From: RPRC01 sp964536305
GTDB taxonomy: Bacteria > Desulfobacterota > Desulfuromonadia > Geobacterales > Geobacteraceae
Length of the DNA: 64,000 nucleotides
Assembly: GCA_964536305.1 (NCBI GenBank)
Contig: CAZHVY010000015.1
Coordinates: forward strand, 8,150-72,149
Reading direction: 5' to 3'
The notes under the pieces are model-generated. The model had not been told where the DNA came from, made no database searches, and saw only the letters and a list, made by a program, of their open reading frames with translations. A program made the translations under genes and the position numbers. The stretch's first letter is position 1; every line of letters starts with the position of its first letter. Shown here in pieces: positions 24,238-32,178 of the stretch.

Positions 24238-24422
24238 TGAGCAACCTCCTGGAGAAAAGATTTTCGGCAACTGCTCCCGCAGGGATTAATGTTACCTGAT
24301 AGCAGCGTCTTGGCAACAGTCGGCTGAGGAAGGCCTGATCGGAAGTGGCTGGAGTGAGTCGGGGGTGAACGCGAAAGGCTCGACTTTTTATGAGAAACAA
24401 TAACGTTGAAAGGAACTATCCC
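24238..24422. other. Intergenic region before the molybdenum locus
   Basis: About 185 bases holding the ribosome site of the YedE gene on the minus strand and nothing else I can identify. Confidence 0.35.
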
Positions 24423-24451
24423 TTGACTTTGCATTATTTAAATTGCTATAT
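24423..24451 (+). promoter_or_regulatory. Promoter of the modA transcript
   Basis: TTGACT (24423-24428), 17 bases, CTATAT (24446-24451). A ModE-like half-site lies across the -10. Confidence 0.6.
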
Positions 24452-24452
24452 A
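24442..24452 (+). promoter_or_regulatory. ModE-like half-site before modA
   Basis: ATTGCTATATA matches the known ModE half-site ATCGCTATATA in 10 of 11 positions and overlaps the predicted -10. A full second half-site is not evident. Confidence 0.45.
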
Positions 24453-24473
24453 AAGCAGCTGTAAAAAATACAT

Positions 24474-24587
24474 TATCTGCTCCGACCCGTCTTTCCTAAG
24501 GCGATTGCTATGGGAAGCGGGCAGTGGGCGCCGCGGGAAACAGCGTCGCCTCCCCTGTCTGGAAAGGAGCGAACACTGTGGCTTGTT
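24474..24587 (+). ncRNA. Moco/tungsten-cofactor riboswitch
   Basis: The stretch contains CGCCTCCC followed by CTGTCTGGAAAGGAGC, closely like the conserved core of the Moco RNA motif in the E. coli moaA leader (CGCCTCCC, then TCTGGAAAGG). The preceding GGGCG...CGC / GCG...CGCC pairing with a GGGAAACA loop fits its hairpin. It lies in the modA leader and is followed by an intrinsic terminator, which gives it a switch platform. Confidence 0.75.
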
Positions 24588-24626
24588 ACGGCCTGCGGGT
24601 GTTTGTTCCCGTTGGCCGTTTTTTTT
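24588..24626 (+). terminator. Intrinsic terminator of the riboswitch
   Basis: ACGGCC-TGCGGG and CCCGTT-GGCCGT form a stem (24588-24619) followed by a run of eight T. It precedes modA by about 120 bases, so cofactor-dependent termination would shut the Mo genes off. Confidence 0.75.
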
Positions 24627-24750
24627 GTGTCTCGATGCCGGCAGACCTGCGGTAAACACGGATTTTATCATTGGAATAGCTGGCCTGGGTATTTCATGGC
24701 GCGCGGTTAATACGTTGCCGCTTAACTGAAGGGAAACAGGAGGATTACGG

Positions 24751-25539
24751 ATGAAAAACAGAAGTATGGCTGTTATCGCTTTTCTTTCGCTGCTGATGCT
24801 GATAATCTGCGCGGTAGCGCCGGAGGCGGGCAGCGCCGCGGAAAGGCCGTTTATCCAGGTCCTTGCCGGGGCCGGCCTGAAGGATGCGCTGAACGAACTG
24901 AAAGAGTTGTACGCCAGAAAGACTGGCGTGGAGGTGCGTTACAGTTTCGCCGCTGCCGGAATCCTGCGCAAACAGGTGGAAGAGGGCGTTCCGGCGGACC
25001 TTTTTTTCACTCCGGGTAAGAAAGAGATGGATGAGCTGCAGCTCAAGGGGCTGATCGTTCCGGAAACCAGGGCCGACCTCCTCGGCAACGAGATCGTGCT
25101 GGTGGTGGCAAAAGAAAAGAAGAATGCCATCAGGTCGTTTGCGGATCTTGCAGACAAGGCCCATTCCATTACCATCGGCCATCCGGAAACGGTTCCCGCC
25201 GGCAAGTATGCGCGGGAGACCTTGCAGAACCTGGGCTTGTGGGGCAAGGTGGAGAAGCGTATTCTCTATGCGAAATGCGTTCGCACCGTGCTTGCCTACG
25301 TGGATTCGGGAAACGTGGACGCGGGACTTGTGTACCGTTCCGACACGACGGTGATGAAGAGCGGCACTCTGGTTGCGGTAGCGCCGAAAGGCGCCCATGC
25401 CCCTATCCATTTCACTATTGCCGCCTTGACTTCGAGCAAACGGCGGCAGGAGGCGAATAGATTCATGGATTTTCTCAAGTCTCCGGAGGCCTCCGCGATT
25501 TTTTCGAAATACCGCTTCACTCCCCTTTCCGCCAGGTAG
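24751..25539 (+). CDS. modA: ModA, molybdate-binding protein
   Basis: A 262-residue periplasmic protein. Signal peptide MKNRSMAVIAFLSLLMLIIC. The ligand-contact regions resemble ModA: AGAGLKDALNE, FAAAGILRKQVEEG, DLFFTPGKKEMD, and ETVPAGKYARE. It binds molybdate or tungstate. No modB or modC follows; the next gene is a membrane protein of another family, so the ABC partners are elsewhere or lost. Controlled by the Moco riboswitch. Confidence 0.88.
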   Translation: MKNRSMAVIAFLSLLMLIICAVAPEAGSAAERPFIQVLAGAGLKDALNELKELYARKTGVEVRYSFAAAGILRKQVEEGVPADLFFTPGKKEMDELQLKGLIVPETRADLLGNEIVLVVAKEKKNAIRSFADLADKAHSITIGHPETVPAGKYARETLQNLGLWGKVEKRILYAKCVRTVLAYVDSGNVDAGLVYRSDTTVMKSGTLVAVAPKGAHAPIHFTIAALTSSKRRQEANRFMDFLKSPEASAIFSKYRFTPLSAR

Positions 25540-25633
25540 CGGCTCCTTCCGTTGTCATTCTCCATGTCCGGACCATACGGATGGAAGCCCTTTTCGGCGC
25601 GAGACCGGGGCAAAATGATGGAGGATGACACCC

Positions 25634-26617
25634 ATGAAGATACGATACGAAATTCCGGCGATTATTGTGGTGATCGCCATGTTCGTGGTCGCGGATATCA
25701 CCGGTCAGAAGGAGATGGTCTTTCCGGAGATCGCGGCCCTGGCTCTCGGCGCATGGGTCATGGAGAAGTCGCCATGGCCCGGCGCCGACCTCCATTACTG
25801 GCTGTCGCCAACCCTGGCCGCCCTGACCGGTATCATCTTGATGCGTTTTTTCCCATACTCGCCGTTTTTAATGGTACTGACCGCCTTCTGTTTCGTCGTT
25901 CTGCAGTTGAAGCTGGCTCGCTCAGCCGTCCTTCCCTCGATTTCCGCCGCCATCCTGCCCATAATCACCCGTTCAGACAGTTGGTGGTATCCACTTTCCG
26001 TATGCGTCTTAACGGGCGTCCTTGCCTTGGGGCGCGTTGCGCTTAACCGATATGATCCCTCTGGAGCCGCAGCGGCCGCGAATCCTTCCGGACGTGGAAC
26101 TGCCGACGCCTGGTCTCCCCGGGAAATGCTGCACTGGGGCAAGTTGCTGGCCGGCGTTGCCCTGATTGCTTTCGTTGCCATCGGCTTCGGTTTCACCTTC
26201 ATGTTGGCGCCGCCCCTGATAGTCGCTTTCGTAGAACTGTCAAAGCCGGGCGGCGTATTGCGGGACAAAGCGGGAAAGGCCTTCGTCCTCCTGGGGTTGC
26301 CCGCGATTTCCGGGGTGTCGTGGCTGTATCTCATTCATGCGGTATTGGGCCTTCCGGTCTGGGTTTCCACCTGTCTTTCAACGCCTACCGTGTTTCTTCT
26401 GTACCATGCCATGCGCTTCCCTTTCCCGCCCGCCGTTGCCATTGCCCTGTTGCCGACCATTCTGCCGGAGGAGGCTCTCGTGATGTATCCACTGCAGGTG
26501 ATTGCCGGAGGCGCTGGATTTATAGCCCTCAGCAAGACGCTGTTCGGGAGTGACGGAACTGCATCCAGAACCAGGAAACAGGCCAGTGGAATACAGGGGG
26601 CATTCCCTGAGAGTTAG
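25634..26617 (+). CDS. Integral membrane protein of unknown function, in the Mo operon
   Basis: A 327-residue protein with about nine hydrophobic helices, including MFVVADITG, LTGIILMRFF and the glycine-rich LLAGVALIAFVAIGFGFTFM. It vaguely resembles HPP-type permeases but I cannot assign it. GGAGG precedes ATG 25634 at 9 bases; ATG 25625 has no spacing to a ribosome site. It sits between modA and moaE on one strand, so it might be a permease for oxyanions or a regulator. No ATP-binding subunit accompanies it. Confidence 0.55.
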   Translation: MKIRYEIPAIIVVIAMFVVADITGQKEMVFPEIAALALGAWVMEKSPWPGADLHYWLSPTLAALTGIILMRFFPYSPFLMVLTAFCFVVLQLKLARSAVLPSISAAILPIITRSDSWWYPLSVCVLTGVLALGRVALNRYDPSGAAAAANPSGRGTADAWSPREMLHWGKLLAGVALIAFVAIGFGFTFMLAPPLIVAFVELSKPGGVLRDKAGKAFVLLGLPAISGVSWLYLIHAVLGLPVWVSTCLSTPTVFLLYHAMRFPFPPAVAIALLPTILPEEALVMYPLQVIAGGAGFIALSKTLFGSDGTASRTRKQASGIQGAFPES

Positions 26618-26955
26618 GGAAGTTCGCGGGTCGCGCTGTAACTCCTGGATGAAGGGAAGCATAAAATGAAAAGCGGGGAAGAACCGGGCGCCCGCGACCG
26701 GCGTAAAACAGGGGTTGCGGAATGCGCAGCGCCGGTGATACTGTTGCCAAGGGACTCGGAACAAACAAATATACCGTTTTACATCTCAACTTCAGACCAT
26801 CTTTGCCGCCCCTTCAATCACAAAATTCTCGACGTAGCCCTGCTGCGCCTGCGGTTTTGCTCAATCAGGAACGACAAATCCGGCCCGAATCCGAGCGTAA
26901 AACCTGGGTATCTCAGCTTCTTCCGAGTCCCTAAAATCGTACCCATGGAGGACAC
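26618..26955. other. Region between the membrane protein and moaE
   Basis: About 340 bases. It has a possible hairpin (GGTCGCG near 26633 and CGCGACC near 26694). On the minus strand a frame ending GYVENFVIEGAAKMV and TGA near 26800 is broken by an in-frame TGA; it looks like a decayed gene end of unknown origin. moaE has its own GGAGG ribosome site. Confidence 0.3.
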
Positions 26956-27351
26956 ATGATCACCGCATTTACATCCGATAAACCTTTCGACCACCTGGAA
27001 CTCTACAGTTCATTCCTTGAGAGGGAAACCGACGCTACCGGCACGGTGGTGCTGCACCACGGGCGGGTGAAGCGTCCGGGGAAACAGGTGCCGGAATTCA
27101 CTACAGTCGAGCTGAAACCGCTGACCGCTGATGTTGATGAACGGCTGGCAGCCATTGCCCGGCAGGCGGAAGAGAATTTCAAGCTGAACCAGGTTCTTGT
27201 CGTCCACCGTCTCGGCGTCATCGGCGCCTGCGATTCGGTCCTGCTGGCCATCGTCTCCGGCAAGACCCGCGACCGCTGTTTCCAAGCCTGCTCCTGGATC
27301 GTGGACGAGGTGAAGAAAGAGGAATTCATCCAGCTCATCGAGCGTCTGTAG
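26956..27351 (+). CDS. moaE: MoaE, molybdopterin synthase large subunit
   Basis: A 131-residue protein that inserts sulfur into precursor Z with MoaD. Conserved parts include HHGRVK, VHRLGVIGACDSVLLAIVSG and CSWIVDEVKKEE with the catalytic lysines near the end. GGAGG lies before ATG 26956. Transcribed with modA. MoaD was not found nearby. Confidence 0.85.
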   Translation: MITAFTSDKPFDHLELYSSFLERETDATGTVVLHHGRVKRPGKQVPEFTTVELKPLTADVDERLAAIARQAEENFKLNQVLVVHRLGVIGACDSVLLAIVSGKTRDRCFQACSWIVDEVKKEEFIQLIERL

Positions 27352-27367
27352 CCTTGCCGAACAAAAA

Positions 27368-27401
27368 ACGGGAAGTCTCCCTCGCCGCAGACTTCCCGTT
27401 A
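27368..27401 (+). terminator. Terminator after moaE
   Basis: AACGGGAAGTCT and AGACTTCCCGTT, perfect 12-bp arms, loop of about 10 bases, 17 bases after the moaE stop. It separates moaE from the convergent tupA. Confidence 0.7.
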
Positions 27402-27463
27402 AATTACAACCATTTATCTGTCACTACTCCTCGTCTATCCATAAATAGCCCAATTATCCAGGA

Positions 27464-28294
27464 TTATTTTCTGAATATGAAGTACACCGGCTCTCCGTAT
27501 TCCTTTGCGCCGAAGGTGGCGATGATCCGTTGTCCCTTTTCGCTGAGGCAGAAGTCATAGAATCTCTGCGCGTATTCCTGGTTGTATCTGAGATTCGGAT
27601 GCTTCTCGGTATTCACCAGGCACATTTCGTACTCGTTCTTCGGCCCTTCCACCAGCACCTTCAGATTCTTGACCTTGGCCTTGTGCAGCGCCCAGGTGCT
27701 GGAGTCCAGCATGTGATACTGGCCCTTTATGGCCGCATCCATGAGGGAGTCCAGCATGAACTTGTTGCTCACCTCGTACCAGGGTTGTCCTTCAGGATTA
27801 AGAGCCAGTTCCTTCCAGAACTTCTTTTCAATGATGTTCATTCCCCCCATGTCACCGCGGGACAGATAGCGGGCCTTGGTTTCGAAGATCTTTTTGTGGG
27901 CCTGTTTCAGGTCTTTCATCCCGCCAATTCCAGCCGGATCGTTCAAGGGTCCCACAATGACGGTCAGATTGTACATGAGGTCCGACCGTTTAGCGGCATA
28001 TCCATCCCTGAAAAACCTGGCCGTGGCTTCCCTGTTGTGTCCCATGGTGACGTGAGCCAGTCCGTTTCTGCCCAGTTCCAGACCCGGTCCGGTCGGTGTC
28101 TTGATGCAGCGCACCGTGCAACCGGTCTCCTGCTGAAAGGCCTTTGCCAGGGCGTCCACAAGACCGAGTTCAAACGGGCTGCCGGTGGCGACGATTATCT
28201 GTTTGAACTGGTCGGCGGCGTACCCGGGCGGGGCGGCTACGGCGAGGGAGAGAATGAGAAAAAACAGCATACCTTGGATACGAAAGACTTTCAT
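27464..28294 (-). CDS. tupA: TupA-like tungstate-binding protein
   Basis: A 276-residue periplasmic protein. Signal peptide is LFFLILSLAVAAPPGYAA. IIVATGSPFELGLVDALAKA and GLAHVTMGHNREATARFF resemble TupA rather than ModA. No TupB or TupC follows, so it is an orphan; the ABC partners must be elsewhere. Its promoter region has a ModE-like site. Presumably scavenges tungstate with high affinity, relevant to W-enzymes of anaerobes. Confidence 0.78.
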   Translation of the reverse strand: MKVFRIQGMLFFLILSLAVAAPPGYAADQFKQIIVATGSPFELGLVDALAKAFQQETGCTVRCIKTPTGPGLELGRNGLAHVTMGHNREATARFFRDGYAAKRSDLMYNLTVIVGPLNDPAGIGGMKDLKQAHKKIFETKARYLSRGDMGGMNIIEKKFWKELALNPEGQPWYEVSNKFMLDSLMDAAIKGQYHMLDSSTWALHKAKVKNLKVLVEGPKNEYEMCLVNTEKHPNLRYNQEYAQRFYDFCLSEKGQRIIATFGAKEYGEPVYFIFRK

Positions 28295-28332
28295 GGTGAT
28301 CTGCCTCCTTAAAAGAAAAATGATAATGACCT

Positions 28333-28361
28333 ATCGCTATATAGCATGTTTTATTGCAAAG
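28333..28361. promoter_or_regulatory. ModE-like site upstream of tupA
   Basis: ATCGCTATATA at 28333-28343 exactly matches the known ModE half-site; a spacer of 6 bases and a poor second half follow. It lies 40 bases upstream of the tupA start and so is well placed for repression. Confidence 0.5.
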
Positions 28362-28418
28362 ACAAATAACCTGTGACCTGATCCTTTTCTGGAATGTGTG
28401 CCGAGGTGAAAATAGTCG

Positions 28419-28447
28419 TTGACAATAGATTTAATGATATATATAAA
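28419..28447 (+). promoter_or_regulatory. Promoter of the NapH-like gene
   Basis: TTGACA (28419-28424), 17 bases, TATAAA (28442-28447), 28 bases before ATG 28476, which has AGGAGG upstream. Confidence 0.65.
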
Positions 28448-28475
28448 TAAACATATCAATTGACAGGAGGTACGC

Positions 28476-29132
28476 ATGCCGAAATCATCCTCATATCATC
28501 AGCCTCGCTATAAATGGGCGCTTGCCCTGTTAATGGTCATTGTCCTTGGGTTGGGGTGGAAGTATCCCTATCTCGGCTTCATGGTTCCGGTTGTCATGGT
28601 GGCCGGCCTGGTGGGCGCCTTTGTCAAAGGCCGGGTTGTTTGCGGCGCCTTCTGCCCTCGTGGTAGTTTCTTTGATACCTGGTTCAAGCCCCTGGGGGGC
28701 GCCCGTAGGATGCCGGGATTCATGCGCGCGCCGATGTTCCGCTGGGGCCTGCTCATCGTTCTTTTTTCCTTCATGATTATCCAGTTGTCGGCTGATATCG
28801 GAAACCCCGCCCACTGGGGAACCGTTTTCTGGCGGGTCTGTCTGGTCACGACCCTGATAGCTATTGTGGTGGGAGTTGTCTACCGTCCCCGGGCATGGTG
28901 CTCATTCTGTCCCATGGGAACCATCCAGGGGGCAATAGGCGGGAAAAAGAGCGTCATGTCCATATCAAACGCATGTTCAGGATGCGGCGTCTGTGAGAAG
29001 GTCTGTCCCATGGGGCTTGATATTGCGCGTTTCAGGGAAAGCGGTAAAGTCGTAAACGGCGATTGTATTCATTGCGGGGCCTGTGTAAAGGCCTGCCCGC
29101 GTGACGCGCTTCAATATTTCGAAGGCAAGTAA
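28476..29132 (+). CDS. NapH-like membrane ferredoxin (4Fe-4S)
   Basis: A 218-residue protein with four or five membrane helices. CGAFCPRGS and CSFCPMGT pairs are typical of NapH/RdxA-type proteins, and the C-terminus has two ferredoxin motifs (CSGCGVCEKVCP, CIHCGACVKACP). These proteins move electrons from the quinol pool to a periplasmic or cytoplasmic acceptor. It shares a direction with the flavoprotein downstream and could reduce it. Confidence 0.85.
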   Translation: MPKSSSYHQPRYKWALALLMVIVLGLGWKYPYLGFMVPVVMVAGLVGAFVKGRVVCGAFCPRGSFFDTWFKPLGGARRMPGFMRAPMFRWGLLIVLFSFMIIQLSADIGNPAHWGTVFWRVCLVTTLIAIVVGVVYRPRAWCSFCPMGTIQGAIGGKKSVMSISNACSGCGVCEKVCPMGLDIARFRESGKVVNGDCIHCGACVKACPRDALQYFEGK

Positions 29133-29242
29133 TAAGGGCGCGAGGGGCGCCTCGCCCAGTCGGTGCGGGGCGCGACGTGCACCCAAGTCAGGGTTGCTGT
29201 GTTTACCTGCCGAAATACTAAAACAAGGGAGGAAAGTGAATC

Positions 29243-30934
29243 ATGAGCAAGAAGATCGTCGTTATCGGCGGATCGGCCGCCGGACCAAAGGCCGCGGCCC
29301 GCGCAAAAAGACTGGACCCCACAGCGGAGGTTACCATCATCCAGAAGGCGCCGGAGATGTCCATGGCTTCCTGCGGTTACCCCTATTTTGTAGCGGGTGT
29401 GTTCAATAACCGTAATGCCCTTCTCAGCACCCCCTACGGGGAGGTGCGTGACCCGCATTATTTCGTCAATACCAAGGGTATCACCGCCCGGACGGAAACC
29501 GAGGTCATGTCTGTTGATCGGAAGCGGCGTGTCGTGCAGTGCCGGGATCTGCGCACCGGAACAACGGATGAGCTCCCTTATGACAAACTGATAATCGCTA
29601 CCGGCGCCAGGCCGCGCCGGCCGCCGGTGCCGGGCATCGACCTGGACGGGGTGACCACCCTTCAGTCCATGCGCGACGCCGATTTCCTGCGACGAATCCG
29701 GGACGAAGGGAGCATAAAGAAGGCCGTGGTTATCGGAGGCGGGCTTATCGGCATAGAGACGTGCGAAGCTCTCCAGTTGTCGGGAATCGACATCACGGTC
29801 ATTGAGATGCTGCCCCAGATATTGGTTTTTCTGGACTGGGAACTGGCCGAGGTGCTGGAAAACCACGTGCGCAGCAAGGCGGCGAACGTCATTACCGATG
29901 TCAAGCTGGCGGGATTCATTGGAGAGAACGGCAAGCTTACCGCAGTCCGGCTGGAAAACGGCACAGAACTGCCCTGCGAGCTGGCGGTTCTTGCCATTGG
30001 AGTCATCCCCAACACGGACCTGGCCCAGGCGGCAGGCCTGGAAATAGGCGCTACCGGTGGCATTCTGGTGGATGAGCACATGCAGACCTCCGACCCCGAT
30101 ATCTACGCGGTGGGTGACTGCGTGGAACTGATGCACCGCATCACCGGTAAGAAGACCCGCGCCCCTTTCGGTGATCTGGCCAATCTGGAGGGGAGGGTCG
30201 CCGGTGAAAATGTGGCGTTGGGCAACAGTGTCACATTTCCAGGGACCATCCACACCGGCATCTGCAAAGTCTTTGATTTCAATGCCGGTTCCACCGGTCT
30301 TTCCGAAAGCCGGGCCCGCCAGGAGGGGTACAATGTGGTGACCGTTATCAACGCCAGCCTCGACAAGCCTGAATTCATGGGCGCCAAGCTGCTTGTTTCC
30401 AAGATGGTTGTCGATGCCGATACCGGCAGGATCCTCGGAGTCCAGTGCGTAGGCCCCGGTGACGTAGGAAAGCAGATAGCCACGGCAGCCATGGCTATCC
30501 TGGGCAAGCTGACGGTTGCCGACGTGGTCAATGCCGACCTTCCCTACGCGCCCCCTTTCTCCCTGGCCATAGACCACTTCATCGCCACCGCCCACATCAT
30601 GGAAAACAAGCTCAAGGGGCGTCTGAAAGGCCTGGGGCCAGTCGAGCTGAAAGAGAAGCTGGACAAGGGAGAGAAGCCGTTCCTCCTGGATGTCCGCACC
30701 CCGGACGAGTTTGACGCCATGCGACTCGGCATCGGCGAAACCATGATCCCCATCGGGGATCTCAGGCGCCGCCTGAACGATCTCCCCAGTGATAAGGAAC
30801 GGGAGATCATCTGCTGGTGCAAGATCTCCCTGCGGGGGTATGAAGCGGCCATCATACTGGAGGCCAACGGCTGGAAAAACGTGAAGGTGCTGGAAGGCGG
30901 GGTAATGGCCTGGCCATACCGGCGGGAGAAGTAG
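29243..30934 (+). CDS. CoA-disulfide reductase / rhodanese fusion
   Basis: A 563-residue flavoprotein of the CoADR-Rhd type. Residues 1-445 are an NAD(P)H-FAD disulfide oxidoreductase: FAD site VVIGGSAAGPKAA, active Cys44 (MASCGYP), NADH site VVIGGGLIGIE, ATGARPR. Residues about 460-560 are a rhodanese domain whose loop is CWCKISLRG (Cys526, Arg531), a variant of CxxGxR. Family members reduce CoA disulfide or polysulfide. It may pair with the NapH-like protein upstream. Confidence 0.85.
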   Translation: MSKKIVVIGGSAAGPKAAARAKRLDPTAEVTIIQKAPEMSMASCGYPYFVAGVFNNRNALLSTPYGEVRDPHYFVNTKGITARTETEVMSVDRKRRVVQCRDLRTGTTDELPYDKLIIATGARPRRPPVPGIDLDGVTTLQSMRDADFLRRIRDEGSIKKAVVIGGGLIGIETCEALQLSGIDITVIEMLPQILVFLDWELAEVLENHVRSKAANVITDVKLAGFIGENGKLTAVRLENGTELPCELAVLAIGVIPNTDLAQAAGLEIGATGGILVDEHMQTSDPDIYAVGDCVELMHRITGKKTRAPFGDLANLEGRVAGENVALGNSVTFPGTIHTGICKVFDFNAGSTGLSESRARQEGYNVVTVINASLDKPEFMGAKLLVSKMVVDADTGRILGVQCVGPGDVGKQIATAAMAILGKLTVADVVNADLPYAPPFSLAIDHFIATAHIMENKLKGRLKGLGPVELKEKLDKGEKPFLLDVRTPDEFDAMRLGIGETMIPIGDLRRRLNDLPSDKEREIICWCKISLRGYEAAIILEANGWKNVKVLEGGVMAWPYRREK

Positions 30935-30965
30935 CGATCATTGGCGGTTTTGTTCAAAAACGGAA

Positions 30966-31001
30966 AAAGCCCCTGACCGGATAAACTAGGCCAGGGGCTT
31001 T
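30966..31001 (+). terminator. Terminator after the flavoprotein gene
   Basis: AAAGCCCCTG and CAGGGGCTTT, perfect 10-bp arms, loop of about 16 bases, 30 bases after the stop codon. Confidence 0.7.
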
Positions 31002-31107
31002 CCTCCAATGGATATGGCATCAAGTTCATCATGCCATTACGGTCATGCAAAAACCGCATCTCCGGGTTGTCTGATACATCCGGATTTCTCCACCTTATTC
31101 ATCAGAC

Positions 31108-31416
31108 TTATTTATTTACCTTTTCTTTCATTGTCTTGCCGGCGTCTTCCAGTTCCTGGGCCGCCTTTTCCGTGCCGCTCTTTATTTTGTCATCTACCTT
31201 CTTGTCGATTTTTTCCGCGGTGTCCTTGAGTTTCTGCGCGGCTTCATCCAGTTTCTTTTCCGCTTTTTCCTTAACTCCTTCGGCGGTGGAGCCTGCCTTT
31301 TCTACCGCCTGATCAACCTGCTTGCCTGCTTCCTCCGCCGGCCCCTCCTTCTTCTGGCAGCCCATGGGCCCCATTGCCATCAGCGCTACCGACAGAACCA
31401 CGATCAATGTACGCAT
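31108..31416 (-). CDS. Small lipoprotein with charged coiled-coil
   Basis: A 102-residue lipoprotein starting MRTLIVVLSVALMAMGPMGC, with lipobox MGC. The mature part is a highly charged helix (KAEKKLDEAAQKLKDTAEKI). It probably associates with the outer membrane. Family unknown. The start at 31416 is chosen because the lipobox fits; an upstream frame is present. Confidence 0.65.
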   Translation of the reverse strand: MRTLIVVLSVALMAMGPMGCQKKEGPAEEAGKQVDQAVEKAGSTAEGVKEKAEKKLDEAAQKLKDTAEKIDKKVDDKIKSGTEKAAQELEDAGKTMKEKVNK

Positions 31417-31563
31417 ACACCCTCCTTTTCCCATGCGGGTTCGGACGACGAAGAGTGACCCCGTCCGCCGTCCTCTGTGAAATTTCATGAAAGGATACCC
31501 TGAATCAGGCGAAATGTAAAGAAGCCTGCCGCGGGTAATGCGCATTCCGCCGGCTCTTTGCTC

Positions 31564-31592
31564 TTGACATGCTTCTCTTTCCTGACCATATT
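31564..31592 (+). promoter_or_regulatory. Promoter of the SseB-like gene
   Basis: TTGACA (31564-31569) and CATATT (31587-31592) with a 17-base spacer, about 100 bases before ATG 31692. Confidence 0.5.
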
Positions 31593-31691
31593 AGCCCGAC
31601 GTTATATAGTCGAATATCAAACGATGCGAGCGGGAACCGTGCGATGCCATATTCCCTGTGCGCAGCATCTGCGCGAAAGGACAATCTATCC

Positions 31692-32123
31692 ATGCATAAC
31701 CAATTCAAGCCGAACAATCCTCTGGAAGAAAAACTGCTGGCAATGTACAGGAGGGAAATACAGATTACCGAGTTTCTGGAAATACTGCTGGATTCACAGG
31801 TGGTGATCCTGGCCGACAGGGATGTGGACATCACTGGTCCGGACACCCATTTCAATCCGCTGGCGGTTCAGTCACCCATGGGTTACATGGCGGTTGCCAC
31901 CTTCAGCAGCCTGGAGCGCGCAAGGCAGGCCGTGTCCAGGAATCCGGACTATCCGCATGCGGTTGCGGTCGACACCTGCTGGTTTCTTCGGAGAGTCTAT
32001 GAAAATGCCGGTTTCGCGCTGAATCCCGGTTGGCCCTTCGGTTTTGAACTTCCTCCGGAAGGCCTGCGGCAGTTCCTGTACCGGTTCGGGGTAAAGGAAT
32101 ACAAGCCGCAAGATGCCAACTGA
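31692..32123 (+). CDS. SseB-like/DUF protein
   Basis: A 143-residue protein starting MHNQFKPNNPLEEKLLAMYR. The body (LDSQVVILADRDVD, MGYMAVATFSSLERAR, LNPGWPFGFELPPEGL) resembles the N-terminal domain of SseB-family proteins. Function unclear. ATG 31692 has AAAGGA upstream. Confidence 0.6.
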   Translation: MHNQFKPNNPLEEKLLAMYRREIQITEFLEILLDSQVVILADRDVDITGPDTHFNPLAVQSPMGYMAVATFSSLERARQAVSRNPDYPHAVAVDTCWFLRRVYENAGFALNPGWPFGFELPPEGLRQFLYRFGVKEYKPQDAN

Positions 32124-32136
32124 AAGAACTGCACGG

Positions 32137-32161
32137 TACGGGCGAACCTTGTGTCCGCCCG
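32137..32161. repeat. GGGCGAACC hairpin repeat, copy 1
   Basis: CGGGCGAACC-4-GTCCGCCCG forms a short inverted repeat in the gap between convergent genes. The GGGCGAACCT core recurs at 39713-39735. Confidence 0.45.
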
Positions 32162-32178
32162 CTTGCGAGCGGTTTCCA

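Noticed and set aside
26800..26900. TGA in the minus-strand fragment before moaE as selenocysteine
   Set aside because: No Cys context, no hairpin, and no recognised protein; more likely a broken gene.
29111..30595. Open frame of 494 codons on the minus strand over the flavoprotein gene
   Set aside because: Antisense to a clear CoADR-rhodanese fusion; composition looks like a shadow.
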